From: Bacillota bacterium
Lineage (GTDB): Bacteria > Bacillota > Clostridia > Acetivibrionales > JAEZXR01
Assembly (NCBI GenBank): GCA_023419605.1
Contig: JAEZXR010000145.1
Location: 44,992-108,991, forward strand
Direction of reading: 5' to 3'
DNA length: 64,000 nt
The notes under the pieces are model-generated. The model was not told where the DNA came from and made no database searches. It worked only from the letters and a program-made list of their open reading frames with translations. The number at the start of each line of letters is the position of its first letter. Position 1 is the stretch's first letter. Shown here piece by piece: positions 8,609 through 18,233 of the stretch. Position numbers and translations under genes: made by a program.

Positions 8609-8851
8609 ATGAATGAAAAACAAGTATTTGATAAAATCAACGAATTGCTTGAAGACACCGATTACCCTCTGAAAATAAGCAGTATCGCGGACATTGATGA
8701 CTTTTTACTTGATGATGACAATAGGAGGCTTGAACAGTATGAGGTCATTGGCAGAATGTATGATGACTTAAGAGGGAAGCCGGAAATCGACAGGTATCCG
8801 GATGTATCTATTCCGAAAGAGGCTGAGCAGATAAAGATGAGAAAGTACTAA
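8609..8851 (+). CDS. Small acidic protein, unknown
   Basis: An 80-residue soluble protein with a good GGTGGAGG site before the ATG. It is rich in Asp and Glu (for example DIDDFLLDDDNRR), with no signal peptide, membrane helix or recognised motif. It is transcribed opposite to both flanking minus-strand operons and ends at a strong two-way hairpin shared with the molybdenum hydroxylase operon. The promoter region to its left (8469-8608) is shared divergently with the membrane-protein operon. No function can be assigned. Confidence 0.65.
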   Translation: MNEKQVFDKINELLEDTDYPLKISSIADIDDFLLDDDNRRLEQYEVIGRMYDDLRGKPEIDRYPDVSIPKEAEQIKMRKY

Positions 8852-8870
8852 GACAGTATAAAAATAGCCT

Positions 8871-8910
8871 AAAAAGCCAGATGGGACTTTGTTTTCTTAT
8901 CTGGCTTTTT
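8871..8910. terminator. Bidirectional terminator
   Basis: A perfect 12-base stem (AAAAAGCCAGAT paired with ATCTGGCTTTTT) around a 16-base loop. The arms give a T-run on both strands. It sits 20 bases after the small acidic gene and 12 bases after the end of the convergent iron-sulfur subunit gene, so it should stop both transcripts. Confidence 0.85.
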
Positions 8911-8922
8911 GCTTTAGGAATA

Positions 8923-9396
8923 TCATTTTGGTGTTGATGACAAAACTGATTTTATTGCCTTTCTGATCTCTTCATAACTGGTACATCTGCAAATATTGGC
9001 TTGGAGCCATTCTTCCATTACATATTCCTCTGCATCAGGATGTATGTTGGCAAGGGAATGGCATACCATTAAAAAGCCAGAGGTACAGTAGCCACACTGA
9101 AATCCCCAATTTTCAACAAAGGCTTTCTGTATAGGCGAATTATGAAGCCCTTCAACGGTTGTTATTTTGTGACCGATGGCTTCGACTGCTAGCATCAAGC
9201 ATGATTTTACAGGCCAGCTGTCGACCAGAACAGTGCAGGCACCACAATCACCGTTTTCACAACCAGGTTTGGCGCCGGTTAAGCCGAGTTGTTCCCTGAG
9301 TACATATAAAAGAATATCTGAAGGACTGACGGCGACGTCTTTTTTTTCACCGTTAATATCGAGTTCAATAATGCTTTTTCCTTCAACTTTAAACAT
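8923..9396 (-). CDS. Molybdenum hydroxylase, [2Fe-2S] subunit
   Basis: A 157-residue iron-sulfur subunit of the xanthine dehydrogenase family. The plant-ferredoxin-type cluster is bound by C46, C51, C54 and C66 (CENGDCGAC...C). The second, all-helical cluster domain has C101, C104, C136 and C138 (CGYC...CRC). These motifs are complete and the length is typical for stand-alone subunits. It passes electrons from the molybdenum centre to the FAD subunit. It is the last gene of the operon, 2 bases after the FAD subunit, with a GGAGGGG ribosome site. Confidence 0.93.
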   Translation of the reverse strand: MFKVEGKSIIELDINGEKKDVAVSPSDILLYVLREQLGLTGAKPGCENGDCGACTVLVDSWPVKSCLMLAVEAIGHKITTVEGLHNSPIQKAFVENWGFQCGYCTSGFLMVCHSLANIHPDAEEYVMEEWLQANICRCTSYEEIRKAIKSVLSSTPK

Positions 9397-9398
9397 TG

Positions 9399-10232
9399 CT
9401 ACATCCCCTCCAGTGTTTCCAAGGTGTTGATCAAAGTATTTTTGAGTACGAATTTTCTATAGTTGCCTGAGCCAGAGACATCATTCAAAAAAGGTGCCGG
9501 TAAATGATTGGCTGTATTAGTTACTCTTACCTCCCGTGGCATATTTATGTCATTGAGATATTCCTCTACTTGTGCAGATCTGAATGGGAAAGGGCAGACG
9601 CCGCTTATTGCCAATCGAATCCTGGTATCTTTCTTTATTGCTGCAATAGTTAATAGGGGATAATCAATCTTCTCGTTTTTAGTCTTTTTTACATGGATAA
9701 AAGGTAACGTCGTATATTCCTTTCCAATAATAAATTGGACTATAAATTCGCCTTTTGGAAGCAGAAGTCTTTCATTGAAAACCTCATGTATCGGAATCTG
9801 TTTGAGCGTATCACCACTGGTGACGATCACATGGCTGTCGGATAATAGTAGGGGTAATACTGCTTCTCTGTATATGATTGTTCCTCCAATATTACCGCTG
9901 AGTGTTATCTTACACTGCATCGTATGGTCGGCTATTCTTCCGCCTGCTTTCCCAAGTAACGGGAATAACTTTGATTCCGATATTCGGGATAGGGTAACAG
10001 AGGAGCCAATAATCAATTGATCGCCACGAAATTCAAGAATATTGCATTCAGGAATTGTTTTTAAGTCGATTACGGCCTTGGTATGGATATTATGTGCCCT
10101 TGCCATACTGATAATTTCAGAGCCGCCGCCATAATAAAGGGGTTCTTTACCCTGCGAATCCAATTCCTTATATATTTGAACAGCTTCATCAATTGTGTCT
10201 GGCCTGTAGTAATCGAAGTTGAATGGAATCAT
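9399..10232 (-). CDS. Molybdenum hydroxylase, FAD-binding subunit
   Basis: A 277-residue subunit of the CoxM/XdhB type. The FAD-binding motif YYGGGSEII lies near residues 33-41 and the second flavin motif (TLSGNIGGTIIY, normally T-x-GGN-x) near 110-121. The C-terminal half is the usual CO-dehydrogenase-flavoprotein C domain. Its start overlaps the stop of the large subunit by 4 bases (ATGA), and the iron-sulfur gene follows at 2 bases, so the three are translationally coupled. It takes electrons from the [2Fe-2S] subunit to an acceptor such as NAD or ferredoxin; which one is not visible. Confidence 0.9.
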   Translation of the reverse strand: MIPFNFDYYRPDTIDEAVQIYKELDSQGKEPLYYGGGSEIISMARAHNIHTKAVIDLKTIPECNILEFRGDQLIIGSSVTLSRISESKLFPLLGKAGGRIADHTMQCKITLSGNIGGTIIYREAVLPLLLSDSHVIVTSGDTLKQIPIHEVFNERLLLPKGEFIVQFIIGKEYTTLPFIHVKKTKNEKIDYPLLTIAAIKKDTRIRLAISGVCPFPFRSAQVEEYLNDINMPREVRVTNTANHLPAPFLNDVSGSGNYRKFVLKNTLINTLETLEGM

Positions 10233-12565
10233 ACCATACCACCTGTCTTTGTCTTCCAGATATATTCCGGTGTAAGAGGCAATTGGTTTAAGTCAATCTG
10301 CACTGCTGAGGACAGTGCATTGGCTAGAGCTGCCGGAATTCCAATAATCCCATGTTCGGCAATTCCTCTAGCACCGTAAGGAGCATCTATCTGAGGAGTT
10401 TCAATAAAGTCAACAATGTATTCAGGCTCTTCGCCTATGTGCATTACCTTATAAGTACGCAAACTTGTAGTTAATACTTTGCCTCCTGCATCATATGAAA
10501 AAGCTTCACGGCTTCCAAGCCCGAGCCCCATGCACATTCCTCCGGTAATAAGGCCTCTGGCGGTCTTAGGGTTTAGTACTTTCCCAGCATCTATAACTGT
10601 AGCAGCTTTAAGCAATCTATAGGTAAACTCCTTAGTATCAAACTCCACTTCTACAGCCTGTGCTCCGACAGCCCAGGCTGGCCCAGGTTTTCCCTTGCCG
10701 GTTTCCTTATCAAGATCGGATATATGACTCATAATAAAGCTGCCACGTCCCAGAATCTGCCCTTCAATAGCATTCCCATTAGGGTATTTAAATCCATGAA
10801 CCAAATCTTTGAAAGAGGTATAGATTGTCGGGTCTTGCTTTAAATATACTTTTTCCTCTTCAACAATCAAATCCTCCGGTGGACATCTCATAACAACCGC
10901 AGCAAGACTGCGCAATTGCCTGATTAAATCTTCGGCAGCTCTTAAGGTTGCCCTGCCTGCCATATAGGTTGTCATACTTGCAACAGTTTTCCAATGCTCT
11001 GGACTGACCTGGGTGTCTACCTCCAGCTTGACGTGGATTCTGTTAATATCCATTTTCATTTTTTCTGCAAGTATCTGGGCTAAAGTAGTTTTCATTCCGG
11101 GTCCGTATTCAACCGCACCACTATTCAGGTTAATGCTACCATCGGTGTTGAATGTTAGAAGCACTCCTGAAACGGAGTCAGTTGGCGAGTCGGATGTCTT
11201 CCAGAAGCAGCTGATACCTTTCGCCCTGATTTTATTGTTTCCTAAATCTATCCTTATTCCTTCATTCCAGTTTACTGACTCTTTCAATCTCTCAAGGCAT
11301 GCTGTAAGATTCCCGATATTGCTTAGAGTTGTTTTAACCTGAGTCGGAGTTGTCTTATCAGGAGTTATTGCATTCTTGATTCTTAATTCCAGTGGGTCCA
11401 TCCCAAGTGAAAGAGCTAGCTTATCCAGCGTCCTTTCGATGCAAAAGGTATAGGAAGCATGTCCGAAGCCGCGGAAGGAGGTAGAGTAGGGGTGATTGGT
11501 ATACACGCATAGTGAATCGCACCAGACGTTTTCGATGTTGTAAGGACCGGTACAACTGATTGCGATAGACTTTGCCAAACGAGGCCCGATATCAGTGTAG
11601 GCACCGGTATCCATAAGATATGTCATTTCAGCGGCTTTCAGCACCCCATCCTTTGAAACACCAAGCTTAATTTTGGCTTCCAGACCTAAACGGCAGGGAG
11701 AGGTAACGATATCTTCCTCTCTGGTGTTGGCTATTTTTACGATTTTGCCTCCAACAGATTTCGAAGCCATATAGGCAAGAATTTCAAGCTGTACAGGAGC
11801 TTTTCCGCCGAAACCTCCGCCAACAAGTGGGGTTTTTATGGTGACCTTTCCTAGTTCTAATCCGAAATACTGACTGATCATATTCCGAACGGAAAACGGA
11901 GCTTGTGTTGAGGAACTTATTATAACCTGACCATCTGCGTGTATTTCTGCTCGGACATTCCTGGTTTCCATGGCTATATGGTCTGATTTTGGAAGTGCAT
12001 AACTGGCTTCAATAATAACATCACTTTCAGCCCAGCCTTTAGCCATATCACCTTTTCTTATTTTTATACGCTCAGCGATGTTTGTATTAGGCTCTGGAGA
12101 AACATCTTTTACTGCATGTTTATACTGGGCCAAATTTTCGTGAATAATGGGGGCATCACTCCTTATCGCATCGCTCGGTGAATTTACTACCGGTAAAGGT
12201 TCATATTTTACTTTCACCAACTTGACCGCAGCCATAGCTTCGCGCTCACTGCTAGCTACAACTAAAGCAACAGGCTCTCCAAAATATCGCACTTTGTCTA
12301 TTGCAAGAGGCGGACGGTCTTCAAGTACAACTCCGCAAAGGATAGGGAAGTTGCTGCCTGTTATAACAGCTTGGACACCAGGAGCTTTTGCAGCTTCAGA
12401 AATATCTAATGATTTTATTTTTGCATGTGCATAGGGGCTTGTAACCATCTTTGCATGTAAAATACCGGGTACAACATAATCATCTGTGTATTTGGCAACG
12501 CCAGTTGCTTTATCCCACGCCTCTTTACGCTGAATACTCCTGCCAATAGCTACTGTTGTATCCAA
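10229..12565 (-). CDS. Molybdenum hydroxylase, molybdopterin-binding catalytic subunit
   Basis: A 778-residue large subunit of the xanthine dehydrogenase/aldehyde oxidase family. It starts RKEAWDKATGVAKYTDDY, the standard opening of the a/b hammerhead domain. It carries the molybdopterin motif GGGFGGK near residue 250, and near the C-terminus GARGIAEHGI with the Glu that acts as catalytic base in the family. Length and order match active enzymes. The substrate (purine, nicotinate-like or aldehyde) cannot be told from sequence alone. It is the first gene of the minus-strand operon. The adjacent MobA/THEP1 operon may mature its cofactor. Confidence 0.9.
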   Translation of the reverse strand: MDTTVAIGRSIQRKEAWDKATGVAKYTDDYVVPGILHAKMVTSPYAHAKIKSLDISEAAKAPGVQAVITGSNFPILCGVVLEDRPPLAIDKVRYFGEPVALVVASSEREAMAAVKLVKVKYEPLPVVNSPSDAIRSDAPIIHENLAQYKHAVKDVSPEPNTNIAERIKIRKGDMAKGWAESDVIIEASYALPKSDHIAMETRNVRAEIHADGQVIISSSTQAPFSVRNMISQYFGLELGKVTIKTPLVGGGFGGKAPVQLEILAYMASKSVGGKIVKIANTREEDIVTSPCRLGLEAKIKLGVSKDGVLKAAEMTYLMDTGAYTDIGPRLAKSIAISCTGPYNIENVWCDSLCVYTNHPYSTSFRGFGHASYTFCIERTLDKLALSLGMDPLELRIKNAITPDKTTPTQVKTTLSNIGNLTACLERLKESVNWNEGIRIDLGNNKIRAKGISCFWKTSDSPTDSVSGVLLTFNTDGSINLNSGAVEYGPGMKTTLAQILAEKMKMDINRIHVKLEVDTQVSPEHWKTVASMTTYMAGRATLRAAEDLIRQLRSLAAVVMRCPPEDLIVEEEKVYLKQDPTIYTSFKDLVHGFKYPNGNAIEGQILGRGSFIMSHISDLDKETGKGKPGPAWAVGAQAVEVEFDTKEFTYRLLKAATVIDAGKVLNPKTARGLITGGMCMGLGLGSREAFSYDAGGKVLTTSLRTYKVMHIGEEPEYIVDFIETPQIDAPYGARGIAEHGIIGIPAALANALSSAVQIDLNQLPLTPEYIWKTKTGGMV

Positions 12566-12789
12566 TAAAGTTTCCTCCTATAATAGGTAGTGCTTAAAAA
12601 ATGCAATCCACTGATGTATAATTTCCTTTATTATGCAAATTCATACTTTTAAATTCATTCCATTATCTAAGATGATTCCGATATACAAATTTTTCACAAT
12701 ATTGAATTATATATAAGGATATGGTTTGCGTTGTTGTAAACAATATTAATATCCGAAAGGATAATATATTTCAGAGAGGGCGATGCTTT

Positions 12790-12993
12790 ATGGCACATAA
12801 TAAAAAGTTAGTACCCGAAGCTGCAGACGCACTTGATAAACTGAAATATGAGGTTGCTGCCGAAGAAGGAATAGAACTCAAAGATGGTTATAACGGTGAT
12901 ATAACTGCCAGAGATGCAGGTAAAATCGGAGGCAACATGGTAAAAAAGATGATAAAATATGCTGAAAAGCATATGAAAGAGGAATCAAAGTAA
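12790..12993 (+). CDS. Small acid-soluble spore protein, alpha/beta type
   Basis: A 67-residue protein with the alpha/beta SASP signatures: a KLKYEVAAEEGI segment (residues ~17-28, containing the E-x-A site recognised by the germination protease in this family) and DGYNGDITARDAGKIGG near 32-48. Such proteins coat and protect spore DNA. The start is the ATG at 12790, preceded by GAGAGGG; an upstream in-frame GTG lacks family similarity. It marks the organism as a spore former. A sigma-G type promoter would be expected, but I could not pick one out confidently. Confidence 0.9.
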   Translation: MAHNKKLVPEAADALDKLKYEVAAEEGIELKDGYNGDITARDAGKIGGNMVKKMIKYAEKHMKEESK

Positions 12994-13009
12994 GGCCCGC
13001 AAGGGCCTT
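12992..13009 (+). terminator. Short hairpin overlapping the spore-protein stop codon
   Basis: AAGGCCC and GGGCCTT pair across a 4-base loop right at the stop codon. There is no strong T-run after it, so its termination strength is uncertain. Confidence 0.5.
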
Positions 13010-13707
13010 GCTTACTGCGCGACTCCAATTCCTTGCTTATATAAGAAAGTTCAGTGTCTACATCGATTCTTGCTTTGAACTCAATTTTATAAGTTTCATG
13101 ATTCATATTACAAATATATAAAATGGTAAACAAATGACAATAAAGTAAAAATATGTATATTGAAATGCGGTTATGCTCTTTTTATAATATAAGCAAATGA
13201 TTCATTGTTGTGAGCGTGTTTTTTAATTTTACTATAGTTTGTATGAGATGCTCTAAAGAACACCTATATGTTGCGGCTTAATAATTTGGAAAACAATTAA
13301 AGATTTTCCTACATTCTCAGCATGGATAGCTTGGAGAAATACATTGTATACCGTTAATTCCAGCTATAAGTTTATTTCGTAAAGTTGTTATTAAAAGATA
13401 CAGTTCCTTATAAGCTAATGCACGAGTCGAATCGTGTTGGCAAGTTATCATAGCTGGATCATCCATCAAAGATGCAGTTTATAACCCAAGTAAGTTTTCG
13501 GAGAACATTCTATCCGTTATGGATAATCCCGATCCTCAATAACCAGAGTTTTGAAAATGAAATAAGATAAGTTCTGAAAAGCCAAAGCATTATAAAACTT
13601 ACATTCAATCGCGCCGGAAATAAAGTTGGAGTTTGAATGCGGAACTGAGTTTTTCCATTAGGCTGATCCAATGTATGCAACCGGAAATACTCAGGGAAAG
13701 GAGGTGA
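13010..13707. other. About 700 bases without a recognised gene
   Basis: AT-rich, no conserved reading frame on either strand. A TATAAT-like box lies near 13184. The missing front of the neighbouring GH43 gene should have been here if the gene had been whole, but no GH43-like reading is seen, so that part was deleted or replaced rather than only frameshifted. AAAGGAGG at 13697-13704 resembles a ribosome site. Confidence 0.5.
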
Positions 13708-14838
13708 AGTAATTGGTCTGTGCTATTTGAAGACCGGGGAGGAGTAGGACGTGTTCCAAAGGTTGCTCCTGTCACATGGAAAAATGACTGGCCCATGATT
13801 GGTGTAAATGGAAATATGAAAGTTCCTGCGACATATACAAAACCTGCGGCAGGTAACGGAGTAAAATCTCCTGGAACCGATGATGATTTTTCAGCACAGG
13901 GTTATGTACTTTCCCAGTGGCAGTGGAACCACAATCCAGACAATTCGAAATGGACCGGATCTGAGCGTCCGGGATGGTTGAGACTTAAGACCAGTTATGC
14001 TCCAAACCTTCTCCAGGCAAGGAATACCCTGGGGCAGAGGATACAAGGACCGACATCTTCCGGTTGGGTGAAGCTGGATGCAACAAATATAAAACCTGGA
14101 CAGATTGCCGGACTATCTGCTTTCCATGCAAAATATGGCTATATAGCAGTAAAAAATGATAATGGGACCAAGAAACTGGTTCAGTATAACGTTACTAGCT
14201 CGGAAACTTCCGTTAATCTTACAAATAACATTGTATACCTGAAGGTGGATGCTGACTGCAATGCACAAACAGCCAAATTCTACTACAGTTATGATGAAAA
14301 TAACTGGACGCTGATGGGTGGCACCCTCGGCATGGACTTTTTCTATCAATTATGGTTTATAGGCTACAGGTTTGCTCTGTTTAACTACACGATCGGTTCC
14401 GATACCAGCGGCTATGCGGACTTTGACTTCTTTAATTTTAGCCCCACTGCAACAGGGACATCAACATCGGCTGCACGAGTTGAGTGCGAGAATATAACCA
14501 AGGGTGGACCTTATGCCGGAAATATAACTTTACCATTTAACGGAGTAGCCTTATATGCCAATGGTGATTACTGCACTAGCAGCTTTAATTTTGCCTCCGG
14601 GAAGACATATACAATTAGCGTTAGAGGAACATCTAACAACAGCAGTACGGCTAAGGTTTCGGTTTATATCGGAGGTGCAAAGAGAGGAACCCTGAGTTTT
14701 GCCGGAACAACTGCTTCAGTGCAAAGTTTAAACGTTTCTCTAAGTGCAGGGGTTCAGGAAGTCAAACTTCTGATGGAGGAAGACACAGGGGACTGGGATA
14801 CTTTTGTCGATTATTATGAAATACATTCAGTTGGCTAA
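13708..14838 (+). pseudogene. GH43 glycosidase with CBM36, catalytic domain truncated
   Basis: The frame opens after a TGA at 13705 and immediately reads NWSVLFEDRGGVGRVP, the last blade of a GH43 five-bladed propeller, followed by a GH43_C2 beta-sandwich (to about residue 245) and a CBM36 module (about 258-372; VECENITKGGPYAGNI...DWDTFVDYYEI). The front ~300 residues with the signal peptide and all three catalytic acids are missing. Translation could still start at the GTG at 13720 behind AAAGGAGG, giving 372 residues, but the product would be unsecreted and inactive as a glycosidase. It is a decayed arabinofuranosidase/xylosidase at the head of the xylan enzyme run, 45 bases before the next gene. 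Confidence 0.75.
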
Positions 14839-14883
14839 TGCTCGAAATAATAGTTACAAATATGAATCAGGAGGTCTATAGTA

Positions 14884-16656
14884 ATGCGGAAAAAAGGTGT
14901 ACATAGGGTAATGAATTTTAGAAATATCTTATCGGTTTTTGTCATTTTGGTTTTACTATTGTCAAGTGCTATTACCGTATCTGCGGATTACCCGTTCTTC
15001 TACCAGCGTTATGCAGCCGATCCAACGGGGCTGGAATACAACGGCAGACTCTATCTTTACGGCTCCCATGATGTATATCAGGAAGGAAAAGGTTATATTA
15101 TTAATGATATCACCTGCATATCCACCGATGACTTGAAGAATTGGACGGACCACGGCGAAGTTTTCAAGGCTACTACAGATTCAAGCTGGGGAGCCACACT
15201 GGCATGGGCTCCATCGGTTGTTTACAGAAACAATAAGTTCTATATGTATTATGGAAATGGTGGAGGCAATATCGGTGTTGCAGTGAGCGATAGCCCGACA
15301 GGACCTTTTAAAGACACGCGTTCAGGGCCGTTGGTATCAGGCAGTACTCCGGGAGTAAATCCGCCAAATGGTTTTTGGTGCTTTGACCCATGTGCGTTTA
15401 TTGATGACGACGGGCAGGCATATTTGTACTTTGGAGGAAACGGTGAGGGGAATACACGGGTAATCAAACTCAACAGTGATATGGTCAGTGTCAACGGAGC
15501 AGCATCGCAGATTGTAGCTCCGCGTTTCTTCGAGGCTTCCTACATGCATAAGTATAACGGGAAATATTACTTTTCCTATTCTACGAACTTTTCCCAAGGG
15601 GCTGCTACAATAAATTACATGATGAGCAATAGCCCGACCACCGGCTTTGTAGATAAAGGCATGATATTACCAAATCCTCCTTCGAATGAAAGCAACAATA
15701 ACCATCAGTCGATATTCTCCTTTAAAGGGAATTGGTACATTGCTTATCACAACAGGTATCTTGCTGCACAAAATGGCTTTACCGGTGAAGCGAGAGTCTA
15801 CCAAAGGAATATGTGCATGGATCGGTTGTATTACAATGCGGATGGTACCATTCAACAGGTTACTATAACAACTAACAGCTTGCCTCAGCTTAAGTACGTA
15901 AACCCTTATGTAACAAATGAAGCTGAAACAATGGCCCAGGAATACGGCATTAATACGGAAGCATGCAGTGAAGGTGGCCGTAATGTGAGCTATATTGAAA
16001 ACGGAGACTGGATAAGGGTAAAAGGTGTTGATTTTGGTTCAGGAGCGTCAAGCTTTGATGCAAGAGTAGCCTCAGCAACCAGTGGCGGGAACATTGAGAT
16101 ACGCCTTGACAGCCCGACAGGAACGCTGGTAGGGACTTGTGCTGTTCCGGGTACCGGCGGTTGGCAGACCTGGACTACCAAGTCCTGTAATGTAAGCGGT
16201 GCAACAGGGGTGCATGACTTATACCTGAAGTTTACCGGTGGCAGCGGGTACCTGTTTAATATGAACTGGTGGAAATTTAACTCAAGTTCCGGAACAGCCA
16301 CGAGGGTTGAGTGCGAGAATATGACAAAAAGCGGACCGTATGCTGGAAATATCACTTCCCCCTTTAGTGGAGTAGCCTTATATGCTAATGGAGATTATTG
16401 TGCCAATGATTTTAATTTTCCCGGCGCAAAGAATTATACAATAAGCGTGAGAGGAGCTTCCAACAACAGCAGCACGGCAAAGGTTGCGGTATACATAGGG
16501 GGCGTTAAGAAAGGCACCCTGAGCTTTGCAGGAACTACCCCTTCCGTTCAGAGCTTGAGTGTTTCCCTAAGTGCGGGATCTCAACAGGTAAAGCTCCAAA
16601 TGGATGACGATGTTGGAGCCTGGGATACGTATGTTGATTATTATGAAATAAATTAA
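14884..16656 (+). CDS. xynD: Arabinoxylan arabinofuranohydrolase, GH43-CBM6-CBM36
   Basis: A 590-residue secreted enzyme with the same module order as XynD of Paenibacillus polymyxa. AGGAGG precedes the ATG. Signal peptide to about residue 34 (TVSAD). The GH43 propeller covers ~36-335, with D46 (ADPTG, base), D168 (CFDP, pKa modulator) and E217 (FFEASY, acid) all present. A CBM6 lies at ~342-470 and a calcium-type CBM36 at ~475-590. By family it removes arabinose from, and may also cleave, arabinoxylan outside the cell. Its CBM36 is almost identical in DNA to that of the next gene, and its CBM6 is closely related to that of the gene at 18234. It is followed by the GH10 gene after 95 bases, probably in one transcript. 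Confidence 0.85.
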   Translation: MRKKGVHRVMNFRNILSVFVILVLLLSSAITVSADYPFFYQRYAADPTGLEYNGRLYLYGSHDVYQEGKGYIINDITCISTDDLKNWTDHGEVFKATTDSSWGATLAWAPSVVYRNNKFYMYYGNGGGNIGVAVSDSPTGPFKDTRSGPLVSGSTPGVNPPNGFWCFDPCAFIDDDGQAYLYFGGNGEGNTRVIKLNSDMVSVNGAASQIVAPRFFEASYMHKYNGKYYFSYSTNFSQGAATINYMMSNSPTTGFVDKGMILPNPPSNESNNNHQSIFSFKGNWYIAYHNRYLAAQNGFTGEARVYQRNMCMDRLYYNADGTIQQVTITTNSLPQLKYVNPYVTNEAETMAQEYGINTEACSEGGRNVSYIENGDWIRVKGVDFGSGASSFDARVASATSGGNIEIRLDSPTGTLVGTCAVPGTGGWQTWTTKSCNVSGATGVHDLYLKFTGGSGYLFNMNWWKFNSSSGTATRVECENMTKSGPYAGNITSPFSGVALYANGDYCANDFNFPGAKNYTISVRGASNNSSTAKVAVYIGGVKKGTLSFAGTTPSVQSLSVSLSAGSQQVKLQMDDDVGAWDTYVDYYEIN

Positions 16657-16751
16657 GTTGGCCTGCGGCTCAAAAATGAAGCAAGATATGGCTGCTGGGA
16701 AGCAGCTATGACTAAAAAATTATTTTAAAAATATAACGGAGGTTTATAAAT

Positions 16752-18113
16752 ATGTTTAATAAAAATAACAATCGGAAATTCAGAATAATTACCGCTCTGG
16801 TGATCACCTTTTTATCCTTTTGCATTGTGAACAGCAGCTTTTGTCTTACCGCCGAGGCGGCAATGGCTACAGGTAAGGCGAAGTGGGTTGGGAACATATG
16901 GTATGACGGGAATGCACCTACCCGTTTTGCTGACTACTGGAACCAGATTACCCCTGAGAACGCCACAAAGTGGGCGTCATGTGAGCCACAGCAGGGGGTA
17001 TACAGTTTCAATACAGCCAAATCAATGTACAATTACTGTAAGTCAAACGGAATCCCTTTCAAGTTCCATACATTGATCTGGGGAGCACAGTATCCAAGCT
17101 GGGTAAACAATCTCTCCTCCGCTAACAGAAAAGCAGCTGTTGAAAATTGGATTAAAAACGCTGCACTGAATTTTCCCAACGCAGAGTATATTGATGTTGT
17201 AAATGAAGCCATGCCAGGGCATAATCCGCCTAGCTGGAAAAACGACATCGGCGGCGACAACGGCCTTTATGGCACCGGTTGGGACTGGATCGTGTGGTCA
17301 TTTGAAAAAGCCCGCCAATATTTCCCGAATTCCAAGCTGCTGATTAATGACTATAACGTTCTTGTCGACAACTACAGCTGTATCGATACCTACATCACTG
17401 TAATCAATATATTGAAATCCAGAGGCCTGATTGACGGTATCGGCTGCCAGTCCCACGGCCTTGAAAATGTGAATGTCGCAAACGTCAAGGCAAAGCTGGA
17501 TAGGCTTGGAGCTACAGGGTTGCCGGTGTATATTTCCGAATTGGATCTCAACATCTCCGATGATACCGCACAGAAAAATAAGATGCAGGAACTTTTCCCC
17601 GTACTCTATGAACATTCTGCAGTAAAAGGCGTTACCCTATGGGGGTATGCGCAAGGCCATACATGGCTTCCCAATACATATTTGCTGCGTAGTAATGGTA
17701 CGGAAAGGCCTGTGCTTACCTGGCTGAAGCAGTACTTAACGTCTTCTTCCAATGCTACACGGGTTGAGTGTGAGAATATGACAAAAAGCGGACCCTACGC
17801 TGGAAATATCGCATCCCCCTTTAGCGGAGTGGCCTTATATGCCAATGGAGATTACTGTGCCAATGATTTTAATTTTCCCAGCGCAAAAACTTACACCATC
17901 AGTGTGCGGGGAGCCTCCAACAATAGCAGCACGGCAAAGGTTGCGGTATACATAGGGGGCGTTAAGAAAGGCACCCTGAACTTTGCAGGAACTACCCCTT
18001 CCGTTCAGAGCTTGAGTGTTTCCCTAAGTGCGGGATCTCAACAGGTAAAGCTCCAAATGGATGACGATGTTGGATCCTGGGATATGTATGTGGATTATTA
18101 TGAAATAAGTTAA
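16752..18113 (+). CDS. Endo-1,4-beta-xylanase, GH10-CBM36
   Basis: A 453-residue secreted xylanase, with an ACGGAGG ribosome site. Signal peptide to about residue 37 (AEAAM). GH10 barrel ~38-330 with acid/base E152 (VVNEAMP) and nucleophile E263 (YISELDLN). A C-terminal CBM36 covers ~335-453. The GH10 barrel is short but has both catalytic motifs and the HTLIWG and LLINDYNV landmarks. It cuts the xylan main chain outside the cell. The CBM36 shares 149 of 150 bases with that of the preceding gene (16468-16617 against 17925-18074), a recent copy or gene conversion. A strong hairpin follows, closing the transcript. Confidence 0.92.
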   Translation: MFNKNNNRKFRIITALVITFLSFCIVNSSFCLTAEAAMATGKAKWVGNIWYDGNAPTRFADYWNQITPENATKWASCEPQQGVYSFNTAKSMYNYCKSNGIPFKFHTLIWGAQYPSWVNNLSSANRKAAVENWIKNAALNFPNAEYIDVVNEAMPGHNPPSWKNDIGGDNGLYGTGWDWIVWSFEKARQYFPNSKLLINDYNVLVDNYSCIDTYITVINILKSRGLIDGIGCQSHGLENVNVANVKAKLDRLGATGLPVYISELDLNISDDTAQKNKMQELFPVLYEHSAVKGVTLWGYAQGHTWLPNTYLLRSNGTERPVLTWLKQYLTSSSNATRVECENMTKSGPYAGNIASPFSGVALYANGDYCANDFNFPSAKTYTISVRGASNNSSTAKVAVYIGGVKKGTLNFAGTTPSVQSLSVSLSAGSQQVKLQMDDDVGSWDMYVDYYEIS

Positions 18114-18141
18114 GATGACTTGAGACTCAAAAATAAAACTT

Positions 18142-18178
18142 AAAAGATGCGGCTCAGTTAGTATGAACCGCATCTTTT
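18142..18178 (+). terminator. Terminator after the GH10 gene
   Basis: AAAAGATGCGG and CCGCATCTTTT form an 11-base stem, extended by TCA/TGA. It ends in TTTT and lies 28 bases after the stop codon. Confidence 0.75.
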
Positions 18179-18233
18179 GAGTTATCTTACATTTGGATGT
18201 AGATAAAAATCAGTTGGAAACGGAGATAAATCT

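Noticed and set aside
13720..13740. Treating the GTG at 13720 as the start of a normal complete gene
   Set aside because: GH43 homology continues upstream of it to a stop codon and the catalytic domain is absent, so the gene is truncated even if this start is used.
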